In this document: piece by piece, positions 1-8,126 of the stretch
How positions within the stretch are numbered: the first letter of the stretch is position 1
Layout of the letters: the number at the start of each line of letters is the position of its first letter
Assembly (NCBI GenBank): GCA_027297085.1
Contig: JAPUIL010000127.1
Span: 1 to 20,754 of the forward strand
Length of the DNA stretch: 20,754 nucleotides
Reading direction: 5' to 3'
Source: Verrucomicrobiota bacterium
GTDB taxonomy: Bacteria; Verrucomicrobiota; Verrucomicrobiia; Opitutales; UBA2995
Translations under genes and position numbers: made by a program
Notes under the pieces: model-generated
Databases searched by the model: none
Told to the model about the DNA's origin: nothing
What the model saw: the letters and a program-made list of their open reading frames with translations, nothing else

Positions 1-1
1 C

Positions 2-127
2 AGCGTCCCGCTGCGCCGTGTATTTCTGGCAATTAATGGCGGCAGAGCGAGGACGCTTTTGCCCTACCTCTTCGATAGTGATAAGGTGGAAAAAGACTCC
101 GAATACTTGTCACGTTTCCCCATATAA
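2..127 (+). CDS. Possible 3' end of an unidentified gene (partial)
   Basis: From the left edge, one plus-strand frame stays open for 41 codons to a TAA at 125-127. Its predicted C-terminus contains VFLAINGGRARTLLPYLFD. The composition is mixed and plausibly coding, and the other two plus frames give less protein-like products. The gene would converge on speA, with about 45 bases between the stops. I do not recognise a family, and 41 residues are too few for a functional statement. It could also be chance open frame in intergenic DNA; sequence to the left of the window would settle it. Confidence 0.3.
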   Translation, partial: SVPLRRVFLAINGGRARTLLPYLFDSDKVEKDSEYLSRFPI

Positions 128-171
128 AAAATTACACCCGAAGAGTAGTCTGTGTCATTTTCCAGGTTGAG

Positions 172-2078
172 TTACTCAAACTCCAGGTACATGGATTTCT
201 CCAGCGTACTCTGGTAGAAATTAAGTAATCGCATACCTTCCCGCGGCCGGATGCGGTCGGACTTGGTCGCCGCATCAATTTGTTTTTTCACCATCCGGGC
301 CAGATCGTGGGTATGATATTGGGTGAGTTCCAGGACCTGCTTGTTTTTGGCACCTGGAATGATCTCCTCAATATAGAAGCCATCTTCTTCGTCCTCTTCT
401 AAAAAGACATGGGCCTCAGGTACTTTGCCAAAAAGGTTGTGCATGTCCCCCATAATGTCCTGATAGGCCCCAGACAGGAAAATACCCAGGTAGTAGGGTT
501 CATCGGTCAGAGTGTGAAGGGGCAAGTACTCACTCATCTCTTCTTCCAGGTCTATAAACTTGGAGATTTTTCCGTCACTGTCGCAGGTGATATCCACAAT
601 TACGGCATCCACAGTCGGCTCTTCGTTATGCCGATGAATGGGTGCAACAGGAAATAACTGACCCAGAGCCCAGTGATCGAGTAAGGACTGGAAAATGGAA
701 AAATTGCAGACATACTGGTCGACGAGGGAACCGCGGAGGTGAAGTAGTTCCTCATGCTGGTAGCCTTTTTTCGGCATCTCGGAAACCAGCTTTCGGCAGA
801 TCTTCCAGTAGAGAGATTCTGCTTCAGCCCGGGTTTCCAGATCGAGGTAGCCCAAATTAAATAGAGAGTAAGCCTCGTCCCTTTTCTGCACAGCGTCGTG
901 GTAGCGCTCCAGCGTCGTGAAATTGGATTCGTTAATGAGGCTATACTCGAGGTCCTCGATCACTTTATGCTTTTTCTCGCCTTTGGGCATGTTGGGCGCC
1001 GGGTGCTCCCGCTGGCTGATCCGGTTGAAAACTTCAAGAATGAGCACCGAGTGGGGAGCCACGATGGCTCGTCCGCTCTCCGAAATAATATCGGGCACAG
1101 GAACTTCCGCTTGCTGGCAAACTGACTGAATGTTGAACACCACGTCCCGGGCGTAAACCGCCATGGTGTAATTCATGGAGCTGTCGAAATTAGTGCGGCT
1201 ACCATCGTAGTCGATTCCCAGGCCCCCTCCCACATCCAGGAGATCCATGGGGAATCCTTTTTTCTTCAAATCGCAATAATAGCGGGTAGCCTCGATAACG
1301 GCATTCTTGATTGTATGGATGTTGGGAACCTGGGAGCCAATATGGAAATGAACGAGTTTTATCGCGTCTTTCATCCCTGCCTCTTCCAGTGTCCTGGCTG
1401 CGGCCACCACCTCGGGTGTCGTTAAGCCGAACTTGGCTTTTCACCACTGGAAGTTGCCCATTTGCCTTCTCCCTGGGCCAGCAACTTAACCCGGAACCCT
1501 ATGCTGGGCTTCACCTTTAATTCCTTTGTCAGGGCGAGGATGGCTTCCAGCTCGTCAAATTGCTCGATGACAATGATGACGTTTTTCCCAAGTTTCTTCC
1601 CCATCAGGGCAAGGCGGATGTAGGTTTCGTCCTTGTAGCCATTGCAAATCAGCAAACGATCCGAGTCATCGAGGAAAGCCATGGCCAGAAGTAGTTCCGG
1701 TTTGCTCCCGGCTTCCAGGCCGAAGTTGAAGGATTTACCCGCTTCGAGGATTTCTTCCACAACCTCCCGCAGCTGATTCACCTTCACAGAGAAGACGCCT
1801 TGGTAGTGGCCGGAATAGCTTTCCTGTTCTATGGCGTTGGCAAAGGCCAGGTTGAGTGCTTCTATCCGATCGCGCAGAATATCCTGAAATCGCAGGAGAA
1901 GCGGTGGCTTGAGCCCCCTAGCCAGCGCCTCATTCAAAGCAGCCAGAATCTGGATGGATGGGCCCGGTTTATTAGGAGTCACACAGACGTGTCCGGAATC
2001 GTCGATGGAAAAGTATCCGCTTCCCCATCGGTCGAAACCGTAGATCTTTTCTGCTTTTTTAGGATTCCAGCTTGACAT
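172..2078 (-). CDS. speA: Biosynthetic arginine decarboxylase SpeA, interrupted by an apparent 1-base deletion
   Basis: PLP-dependent arginine decarboxylase makes agmatine from arginine, the first step of the agmatine route to putrescine and spermidine, in the cytoplasm. The reading is in two frames: 2078 to about 1436, then about 1435 to 172. Restoring one base gives 635 residues, a normal SpeA length. The visible motifs are the PLP-lysine motif VFSVKVNQ (Lys about 99), HFHIGSQ (244-250), the phosphate-binding GGGLGIDYDGS (284-294), SESGRAIVA (333-341) and the catalytic-cysteine motif CDSDGK (498-503). The break lies after KWATSSGEK, where relatives read GEK-S/A-KFGL. The ATG at 2078 gives the usual start but has no clear ribosome binding site. 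All motifs are intact on both sides, so a sequencing error or very recent mutation is more likely than an old pseudogene. The gene is divergent from yajC. Confidence 0.93.
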
Positions 2079-2177
2079 TTATGCTTGGGATTAGGGCGGC
2101 CAAATCATCGGGTTAATGACTTGCCTTTCTAAAAACACTTTTCTTGAGTGGTCCGTTTCAATTTTACGAATTCAATT

Positions 2178-2513
2178 ATGGAGATAGTACTTAACAATCA
2201 TTTTCTTACGCATTTTGCTCAGGCCTCAGGAAACAGTGGAATGACGATGGTCATCTTCTGGTTTCTTATTCTAGGAGCGATGTGGTTTTTTCTAGTGGCT
2301 CCTCAACGGAAAAAGCAGAAGCAGCAGCAAAAAATGATCGAGGAGCTGAATACCGGAGATAATATAATTACAGCTTCTGGTATTTTTGGAACCATTACCA
2401 ACGTGAAGGACGACCGCTTTGTGGTGCGCATTGCTGAGAACACCAAAGTCGAGATCCAGAAGAGCTCCGTTCAGGGCAAAATCGATCCTGACTCAGGAAA
2501 ACAGTCCTCCTAA
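2178..2513 (+). CDS. yajC: Preprotein translocase subunit YajC
   Basis: YajC is a small single-span inner-membrane protein that associates with SecDF and the SecYEG translocon. From the ATG at 2178 the product is 111 residues. A short N-terminal stretch is followed by one hydrophobic segment (about residues 22-42, VIFWFLILGAMWFFLVAP), then the diagnostic basic PQRKKQKQQQK stretch, then the conserved cytoplasmic domain with ELNTGDNIITASGIFGTI and a DDRFVVRIAENTKVEI strand region. A GTG at 2148 would add ten residues (MVRFNFTNSI), and an ATG at 2241 would cut just before the membrane segment. I prefer 2178 by length, though no start has a good Shine-Dalgarno. secDF follows after 21 bases, the classical yajC-secD arrangement. 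Confidence 0.9.
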   Translation: MEIVLNNHFLTHFAQASGNSGMTMVIFWFLILGAMWFFLVAPQRKKQKQQQKMIEELNTGDNIITASGIFGTITNVKDDRFVVRIAENTKVEIQKSSVQGKIDPDSGKQSS

Positions 2514-2534
2514 CAACCTGCATTTTCGGACTCC

Positions 2535-5090
2535 ATGAACGGTAGTACCCTTTGGAAACTTATACTCTCCGCGCTCATTGTCTCTGTCGCGGTTCTTTAT
2601 CTTATCCCTTATCAGGACACTGAGTTTAAAGAATACATTCTGGCGGAAAGTAATCAGGATGAAGCATTTACCGCTCTGGTGGCCGAAGCGGATGCCGCAT
2701 ACCAAGCTGAGGGTTCTGAATATCATAGCATCTATATCGCACTTCGGACAATAGCTCTCGAGCGAGATATCGACTTGTCTCAATATTTTCCGCATCTCTT
2801 GTTGGAATCCAGCCTTCGCAATACGGAACGCCGGAACCAGGTGCTGCTCGACGAACTTTTAAAGCGCTCTAAGGCAAGGTTACAGCCCGGCCTCGATTTG
2901 AAGGGCGGGGTGGTCTTTGTCTTCGAATTGGATCTGCCGGAAAACGCAACCCTCTACGAAAACGAGGCTGATCTATCCAAGGCCATCGATATCATTGGTG
3001 ACCGGATCAACTCTCTGGGTGTGACCGAACCGGTGATCCGGACCACGGGCGAAAATCGCATTGAAGTACAGCTCCCAGGAGTTTCCACCAAAGAAAATCC
3101 TGAGATACAAAAGGCCATCAGTAAGCCCGCCCGGCTAGAGTTCAGATTGGTCCATCGTACCGCGTTTCCAACAGGACCCAGAGATAAAAACGCACCCATC
3201 GGTTACGAGGTCAAAGCGCTCAACAACGAAGACAGGAATGGAGTGGTGCAAACGAGCTATCTCTTTGTGAAACGAATTCCCGAGATTAAGGGAGATGCTA
3301 TTGAAGAAGCCCGGGCGGTCATCGCCGAATTCGGTGGATATGAGATCCTGATGGATTTCACTTCCGCGGGGGGTAAACAATTTGAACAACTCACCCGTGA
3401 AATCGCCAATGGGAATACCCAGACCAGCTTGGGATTGCTGGGCATCACCCTGGATGGCGAGCTCCTAACAGCACCGAGCGTTAGAGCGGCCATTGCTGGC
3501 GGGTCCGCTCGTATTACCGGATCGTTTACTCAACGTGAAGCTGAGGAAGTTGCCAATGGGCTAAACAATCCACTCGATGTGGAACTGCGGATAGCCGAGA
3601 TGTATGAAGTAGGTCCCACCATGGCTGCGGACGCGGTCAAGTCGGGTACACAAGCCTTCATTATTGGTGCGGCTGTGGTTGTATTTTTCATGCTGATTTA
3701 CTACATGGTAGCTGGCATCGTTGCCCTGGCCGCCGTGATAATCAACTTGGTAATCGTCTGTGGTACGCTTTCGAGTCTCGGCGCCACTGTTACCCTGCCA
3801 GGGGTAGCGGCCTTGGTACTGACCATCGGTATGGCGGTGGATGCCAATATCCTCATCTATGAACGGATTCGTGAAGAACTGCGTGCAGGAAAGACATTGA
3901 AAAATTCTTTGTTGGGTGGTTTTGAAAAAGCCTTTTCCACCATTGTGGATGCTAATGTGACCACTCTCATCACCGCCTTTATCCTGATCTATTTTGGAAC
4001 GGGCCCGGTTAAAGGATTCGGAGTGACTCTGGCTATTGGTATCGGATCCACCATGTTCTGTGCCCTGATCGTTAGCCGGTTCCTGCTCGATTTGCTGATT
4101 AATACGGGGGTCACAAAGCGGATGCTGACGGTTTCACTTTTCAAAGAGGTAACAACCTTCAAGTTTCTCAACTACCGGAAATATGCGTTCATTACTTCCT
4201 GGATCATTGTAATCGTTGGGATTTCGATGACCATTATCAAAAGGGACGACATTCAAGGCATTGATTTTACGGGCGGAGACGAAATTTCCCTGCACTTTCA
4301 GCAAGAGCTTTCGGTCACTGAAGTGGAGTCAGTCGCGACCAATCTGGGAATTGATGAAATAAATCTTACCCTTCAAACACCTTTGGGTGCCAATGCTGAA
4401 ACAGTTTTGAAAATTGCCACGCCTTTTGAACAAGGTCAGGCGCTCTTTGATGGATTGATTGATGCCTACCCGAGCAAAGGATTGACTCTGATTGGGACTA
4501 ACCAGATTGGTCCAACTGTGGGTAAAGAAATATTGGTTAACGCTTTCGTTTCTATTGGAGTAGCCCTCATTTGTATCCTCCTATACGTGGCCTTGCGTTT
4601 TGAAGTTGGCTTTGGTGTGGGGGCGGTAGTTGCCACCGTGCACGACCTCTTCATGACCATCGGGATATTTGTGCTATTTGGTAATCAATTCTCGGCGCCC
4701 ATGGTGGCAGCCTTGCTCATGATTGTGGGGTACTCCCTCAATGATACCATTGTAGTATTTGATCGGATACGGGAGGAGCTGGAATTGAATCCAGGACTTA
4801 AACTGAACCAGGTTGTCAACCTGGCGATTAACCGGACACTTTCGAGGACGATACTGACCTCTTTGACCACCTTGTTGGTCACGGTCTCCCTACTCATTTT
4901 TGGAACGGGTATCATTCGGGATTTTGCTTTCACCTTCGTGGTCGGCATCCTGACAGGAACTTTCTCCTCGATCTTTATCGCCAGTCCGGTGTTTTACTGG
5001 TGGCACAAAGGCGATCGCCGTCATGTTGAATCTCACTCCGACGTACTGCCGAAGTACGAATGGGAAGCAGGGGGCAAATCCAAGGGCTGA
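2535..5090 (+). CDS. secDF: Fused protein translocase subunit SecDF
   Basis: This RND-superfamily membrane protein uses the proton-motive force to pull secreted proteins through SecYEG on the periplasmic side. It is a single 851-residue polypeptide combining SecD (about 1-535) and SecF (about 540-851). Visible features are TM1 (about 7-25), the SecD signature QPGLDLKGG (117-125), a large periplasmic P1 region, and the TM4 motif GMAVDANILIYERIREE (432-448) with the conserved Asp used in proton transfer. The SecF half has GIDFTGG (575-581) and VGYSLNDTIVVFDRIREE (731-748). About twelve membrane spans are expected. Roughly 90 residues, mostly helical-looking, lie between TM1 and QPGLDLKGG; such an insert is present in E. 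coli SecD but absent from the shortest SecDs. recJ begins 6 bases after the stop, so the two are very likely co-transcribed. Confidence 0.97.
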   Translation: MNGSTLWKLILSALIVSVAVLYLIPYQDTEFKEYILAESNQDEAFTALVAEADAAYQAEGSEYHSIYIALRTIALERDIDLSQYFPHLLLESSLRNTERRNQVLLDELLKRSKARLQPGLDLKGGVVFVFELDLPENATLYENEADLSKAIDIIGDRINSLGVTEPVIRTTGENRIEVQLPGVSTKENPEIQKAISKPARLEFRLVHRTAFPTGPRDKNAPIGYEVKALNNEDRNGVVQTSYLFVKRIPEIKGDAIEEARAVIAEFGGYEILMDFTSAGGKQFEQLTREIANGNTQTSLGLLGITLDGELLTAPSVRAAIAGGSARITGSFTQREAEEVANGLNNPLDVELRIAEMYEVGPTMAADAVKSGTQAFIIGAAVVVFFMLIYYMVAGIVALAAVIINLVIVCGTLSSLGATVTLPGVAALVLTIGMAVDANILIYERIREELRAGKTLKNSLLGGFEKAFSTIVDANVTTLITAFILIYFGTGPVKGFGVTLAIGIGSTMFCALIVSRFLLDLLINTGVTKRMLTVSLFKEVTTFKFLNYRKYAFITSWIIVIVGISMTIIKRDDIQGIDFTGGDEISLHFQQELSVTEVESVATNLGIDEINLTLQTPLGANAETVLKIATPFEQGQALFDGLIDAYPSKGLTLIGTNQIGPTVGKEILVNAFVSIGVALICILLYVALRFEVGFGVGAVVATVHDLFMTIGIFVLFGNQFSAPMVAALLMIVGYSLNDTIVVFDRIREELELNPGLKLNQVVNLAINRTLSRTILTSLTTLLVTVSLLIFGTGIIRDFAFTFVVGILTGTFSSIFIASPVFYWWHKGDRRHVESHSDVLPKYEWEAGGKSKG

Positions 5091-5096
5091 TAGACG

Positions 5097-6806
5097 ATGG
5101 TTTGGCGAAGTGCATCCGTTAGTGAACGGAAAGTTTCTCATTTCGCCAAAATGCTCGGTGTGCCGCGAATAATTGCGTTGCTGCTGGTTCGCCTGGATAT
5201 TGAAAAGGACCAGGAGGCCAAGGCGTTTCTGCATCCACGCCTGAAACACCTGGACGATCCTTTCAATCTGTCGAATCTGGCTGAAGCGGTTCAACGGATC
5301 CGGCAGGCCATGTCAGCCAACGAGCGCATCGTCGTTATTGGCGATTATGATGTAGATGGTATAACCAGCACTGCTTTGTTGGTGCACGCGTTAAACTCTT
5401 TTGGCATTTACCCCGACTTCACCGTTCCCAGACGTTCGGGAGAAGGGTATGGCTTGTCCATGGCCGTTATCGACCGGGCACTCAATGGTAAGCCTGCTGG
5501 ACTGGTTGTAGCCGTAGATTGCGGAACCAATTCCGTGGAAGAGGTCCGCCACATCAAATCGCAGGGAGCCGATGTGATCATAATCGATCATCATCGCCGT
5601 ACCTGTGAGGAACCGATCTCAGCGATCCTCGTCAATCCTCATGTCAATGATGGGGAAGATGAACCGTGGAAGAATCTTTGTTCAGTCGGTTTGGTTTTTA
5701 AATTGGTGCACGGAATCGTTAAAGCTCTGAGGCAGGATGGTGACAAGACCGCGTTCAAGATTGAGTTGAAGGAGTATTTGGACCTGGTAGCTATGGGAAC
5801 CATCGCCGACTTGGTTCCTCTTGTAGGCGAAAATCGGATACTTGCTCATCGTGGTTTGAAGATGCTGGAATCAACTCGCAGGGAAGGGCTTCGCGCGCTT
5901 TTTCAGGTTTCGGGTATGGAAATGGGGCATCCGATTACTCCCACGGATATTTCCTTTAAGCTGGGTCCGCGGATCAACGCCAGTGGCCGTCTTGCAGACG
6001 CGGAAGTGAGTGTAAAAATGTTGCTGAGCAGAAATTTGCCTCATTGCGTGGATATGGCTCGTGAGTTGGACTTAATGAACAAAGAGCGGCAGGAGATAGA
6101 GCGGTCAATCGTGGAGGAAGCTGACGCCTATATAGAGCAACACCTGCAAGGCGCATTTGGGTATGTGCTTCACAATCCGGATTGGCACTCAGGAGTAGTC
6201 GGTATCGTAGCAGGACGGCTTTCTCGCAAGCACAACACGCCGACTATCGTGCTAGGGCAGGAGGATCAGTTGGCCAAAGGCTCGGGCCGCAGTGTGCCAG
6301 GAGTTAATCTGGTTGAAGTATTAGGTGAGTGCAGCGATTTGCTCGAAAGCTGGGGCGGTCATCCCATGGCAACCGGAGTTTCTCTGGATACATCAAATGT
6401 AGAGGCATTCCAGGCTGCTTTTGATGCGGCTGTGAAGCAGGCGCTTGAGGGAGAGCCCTTTGAACGGGTAATCGAGATTGCCGCTTATATTGCCGCCGAT
6501 GATATCTGCCAGGAATTTATGGATACGGTCGGATTGCTGAATCCATTTGGAGAAGGCAATCCAGAGCCCGTATTTGGATTGCGCCGCATACAACTTGCTA
6601 AGGGTCCTGAACCATTTGGAGCCAATCACTTCCGATTTTGCATCCGATCTGGGCGTGGCACGTACCTCTCAGGGGTTGCTTGGAAGAAGGCTGACAACCT
6701 TCCACCATCCGGTGCCTTCATAGACTTGGCAGTCAAACTGAACTGGAACGTTTTCAACGGGCGGCGATCCCTGCAAATGGAACTGCTCGATTGGAAGCTA
6801 AGCTAA
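5097..6806 (+). CDS. recJ: Single-stranded-DNA-specific exonuclease RecJ
   Basis: RecJ is a 5'-to-3' single-strand DNA exonuclease used in RecFOR recombination repair, base excision repair and mismatch repair. The 569-residue protein is of normal length. The N-terminus carries the usual pattern (EAKAFLHPRLKHLDDPF, then AVQRIRQAM). The DHH phosphoesterase metal-binding motifs are GDYDVDGITS (82-91), VDCGTNS (140-146) and DHHR (164-167), followed by GPRINASGRL in the core. The DHHA1 region contains the GSGRSVPGVNL and GGHPMATGVSL motifs, and a C-terminal OB-like domain follows. The ATG lies 6 bases after the secDF stop with no strong ribosome binding site, suggesting translational coupling. secDF and recJ are also close in Bacillus subtilis, so the adjacency is an old association, not a local oddity. 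Confidence 0.97.
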   Translation: MVWRSASVSERKVSHFAKMLGVPRIIALLLVRLDIEKDQEAKAFLHPRLKHLDDPFNLSNLAEAVQRIRQAMSANERIVVIGDYDVDGITSTALLVHALNSFGIYPDFTVPRRSGEGYGLSMAVIDRALNGKPAGLVVAVDCGTNSVEEVRHIKSQGADVIIIDHHRRTCEEPISAILVNPHVNDGEDEPWKNLCSVGLVFKLVHGIVKALRQDGDKTAFKIELKEYLDLVAMGTIADLVPLVGENRILAHRGLKMLESTRREGLRALFQVSGMEMGHPITPTDISFKLGPRINASGRLADAEVSVKMLLSRNLPHCVDMARELDLMNKERQEIERSIVEEADAYIEQHLQGAFGYVLHNPDWHSGVVGIVAGRLSRKHNTPTIVLGQEDQLAKGSGRSVPGVNLVEVLGECSDLLESWGGHPMATGVSLDTSNVEAFQAAFDAAVKQALEGEPFERVIEIAAYIAADDICQEFMDTVGLLNPFGEGNPEPVFGLRRIQLAKGPEPFGANHFRFCIRSGRGTYLSGVAWKKADNLPPSGAFIDLAVKLNWNVFNGRRSLQMELLDWKLS

Positions 6807-6845
6807 GCGCCTAGACTTCTAACTTTCCAACGATGCGTCTGGAGT

Positions 6846-8114
6846 TCAGGGGTTTTCCGATGAGGCGGAATCGCCGGACCCGGAGTCCGGTTGCTCAACT
6901 TCTTCCTCTGTGTTGACTGATTCCTTTTTCTTAGCTGGTTTGACCTCAAAGATGATGGAATTGCCGTCAATGTGTTGTATGATTTCCGGCTGGGCAGTCT
7001 CCTCTTGTGGTAGTTGATCAGTCTCCTCCTGCGGGGGTTGAGCAAGTTCTGATGCATCTGCACTAGACACCTCCTCTTCTTCTTCTTCCGGTTCTGGCTC
7101 GGGCACATCGGCCACTTCAGAAATCTCCACCGGAATTCCGCTGAAAGAGTAGGAAGACGCTTTAAAGGCCAATCGGTCCATCAGGCTGTTTATCGAATGA
7201 TCCGCCTGACTACTTGAGATCTCCAGGTAGGTGACGGAGGGTTCCGTGCTTTCCGGCGCCTCTTCGTCTTCCGGTACGGGAGGATCCCATTGGCTCATCT
7301 TTATGGTGATGGTTTCGCCGGAAAACAAAGTGAACTTCAGCGACCGGGCGTTTTCCTGTGCATCTTTCCAGGTCTGGGTCGACTCTTCAGCTGCCCGTTC
7401 GGCTACTTCCACAAAGCGCAGATTGGTAAACCGGTTCATCAGAGAGGTTATACCGCTCTGTTTAGGTGTCCGTTCATCGGCGGGAAGTGTGCTGACAAAG
7501 TCTTTCTCCTTATCGTCTCTTCGAATCCCCCAAGATTCGTCCGTCAAGGAAAACTGAATACCGGCAACATCGTCAGCCTGGAATTTGTAGAGGGTCTTCA
7601 CGGCCCAGTTGTTGGAGGATGCATCTATATAGGGGCTGGTAGAGGCAAGGTAAGCGGTCTTTTCCCGTCCGAAGACGAAGGCCTTGCCACCACCTGAAAG
7701 CGACTTTCCAAAAGTAATTTCAATCAGAGGTGTCCCTGCTTCGGACAACAATTTTATAGTCCCCTGATTCAGATCCAGCCGTGCAAGCCGGTCTTCACGG
7801 CCGGTAATCTTGCGTTGAATTTTGGCGTCCACCAGATTCCGGATCAAGGTGTTTAGCTTGCCGAAGTCGGCAGGCAAGTCGAAGAGAGACCTGACGGCCC
7901 AATCCCCGCTTTCATCCAGTTCGAGGATTACTTCGGAGTCTTCCTTTGAAATTTCAATCCGGCTGACATCAGCCAGGATACTCTGGTCGACCACCTGCGT
8001 GCCTACGAGTGGATCATTCTCCGGGGTCGTGAGCGAAGCACTGCGGATGTAGTATCCTGCCAACGTGACGACAGCCAGGGCGACAGCTACAATGATAAGT
8101 GTTCTCAACTTCAT
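6846..8114 (-). CDS. DUF4340 domain protein of a Gld-like ABC cluster
   Basis: A 422-residue protein with an N-terminal membrane anchor (about residues 5-22, hydrophobic after MKLRT) and a long extracytoplasmic part. The DUF4340 pattern is visible: an isolated Asp/Ser-rich VSRIEISKEDSEVILE strand pair, then GDWAVRS and FGKLNTLIRNLVDAKI, then repeats of IKLLSEAGTPLIEITFGKS-type strands. The last 89 residues (334-422) are low complexity, rich in Glu, Pro, Gln and Ser, with a short internal repeat. It is the last gene of the ATPase-permease-GldG-DUF4340 run and starts 12 bases after the GldG-like gene, so it probably works with that complex. DUF4340 proteins accompany these ABC genes in many bacteria, but the molecular role is unknown. 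It converges on recJ across a 39-base gap. Confidence 0.85.
   Translation of the reverse strand: MKLRTLIIVAVALAVVTLAGYYIRSASLTTPENDPLVGTQVVDQSILADVSRIEISKEDSEVILELDESGDWAVRSLFDLPADFGKLNTLIRNLVDAKIQRKITGREDRLARLDLNQGTIKLLSEAGTPLIEITFGKSLSGGGKAFVFGREKTAYLASTSPYIDASSNNWAVKTLYKFQADDVAGIQFSLTDESWGIRRDDKEKDFVSTLPADERTPKQSGITSLMNRFTNLRFVEVAERAAEESTQTWKDAQENARSLKFTLFSGETITIKMSQWDPPVPEDEEAPESTEPSVTYLEISSSQADHSINSLMDRLAFKASSYSFSGIPVEISEVADVPEPEPEEEEEEVSSADASELAQPPQEETDQLPQEETAQPEIIQHIDGNSIIFEVKPAKKKESVNTEEEVEQPDSGSGDSASSENP
6995..7042. repeat. Two tandem copies of a 24-base unit inside the DUF4340 gene
   Basis: Units 6995-7018 and 7019-7042 match at 19 of 24 positions and begin with the same ten bases, CAGTCTCCTC. 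On the coding (minus) strand they encode the adjacent, near-identical octapeptides PPQEETDQ and LPQEETAQ in the acidic tail. The repeat is in frame and a whole number of codons, so copy-number changes would alter tail length without breaking the protein. Confidence 0.7.
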
Positions 8115-8126
8115 GATGAATTCGTT

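Noticed and set aside
642..1129. Several plus-strand frames inside speA
   Set aside because: Antisense shadows of a strongly conserved gene; compositions are not protein-like.
1430..1445. Programmed -1 frameshift signal in speA
   Set aside because: The site TGAAAAG is not a canonical X XXY YYZ heptamer, and I see no stable downstream stem. SpeA is not known to be frameshift-regulated.
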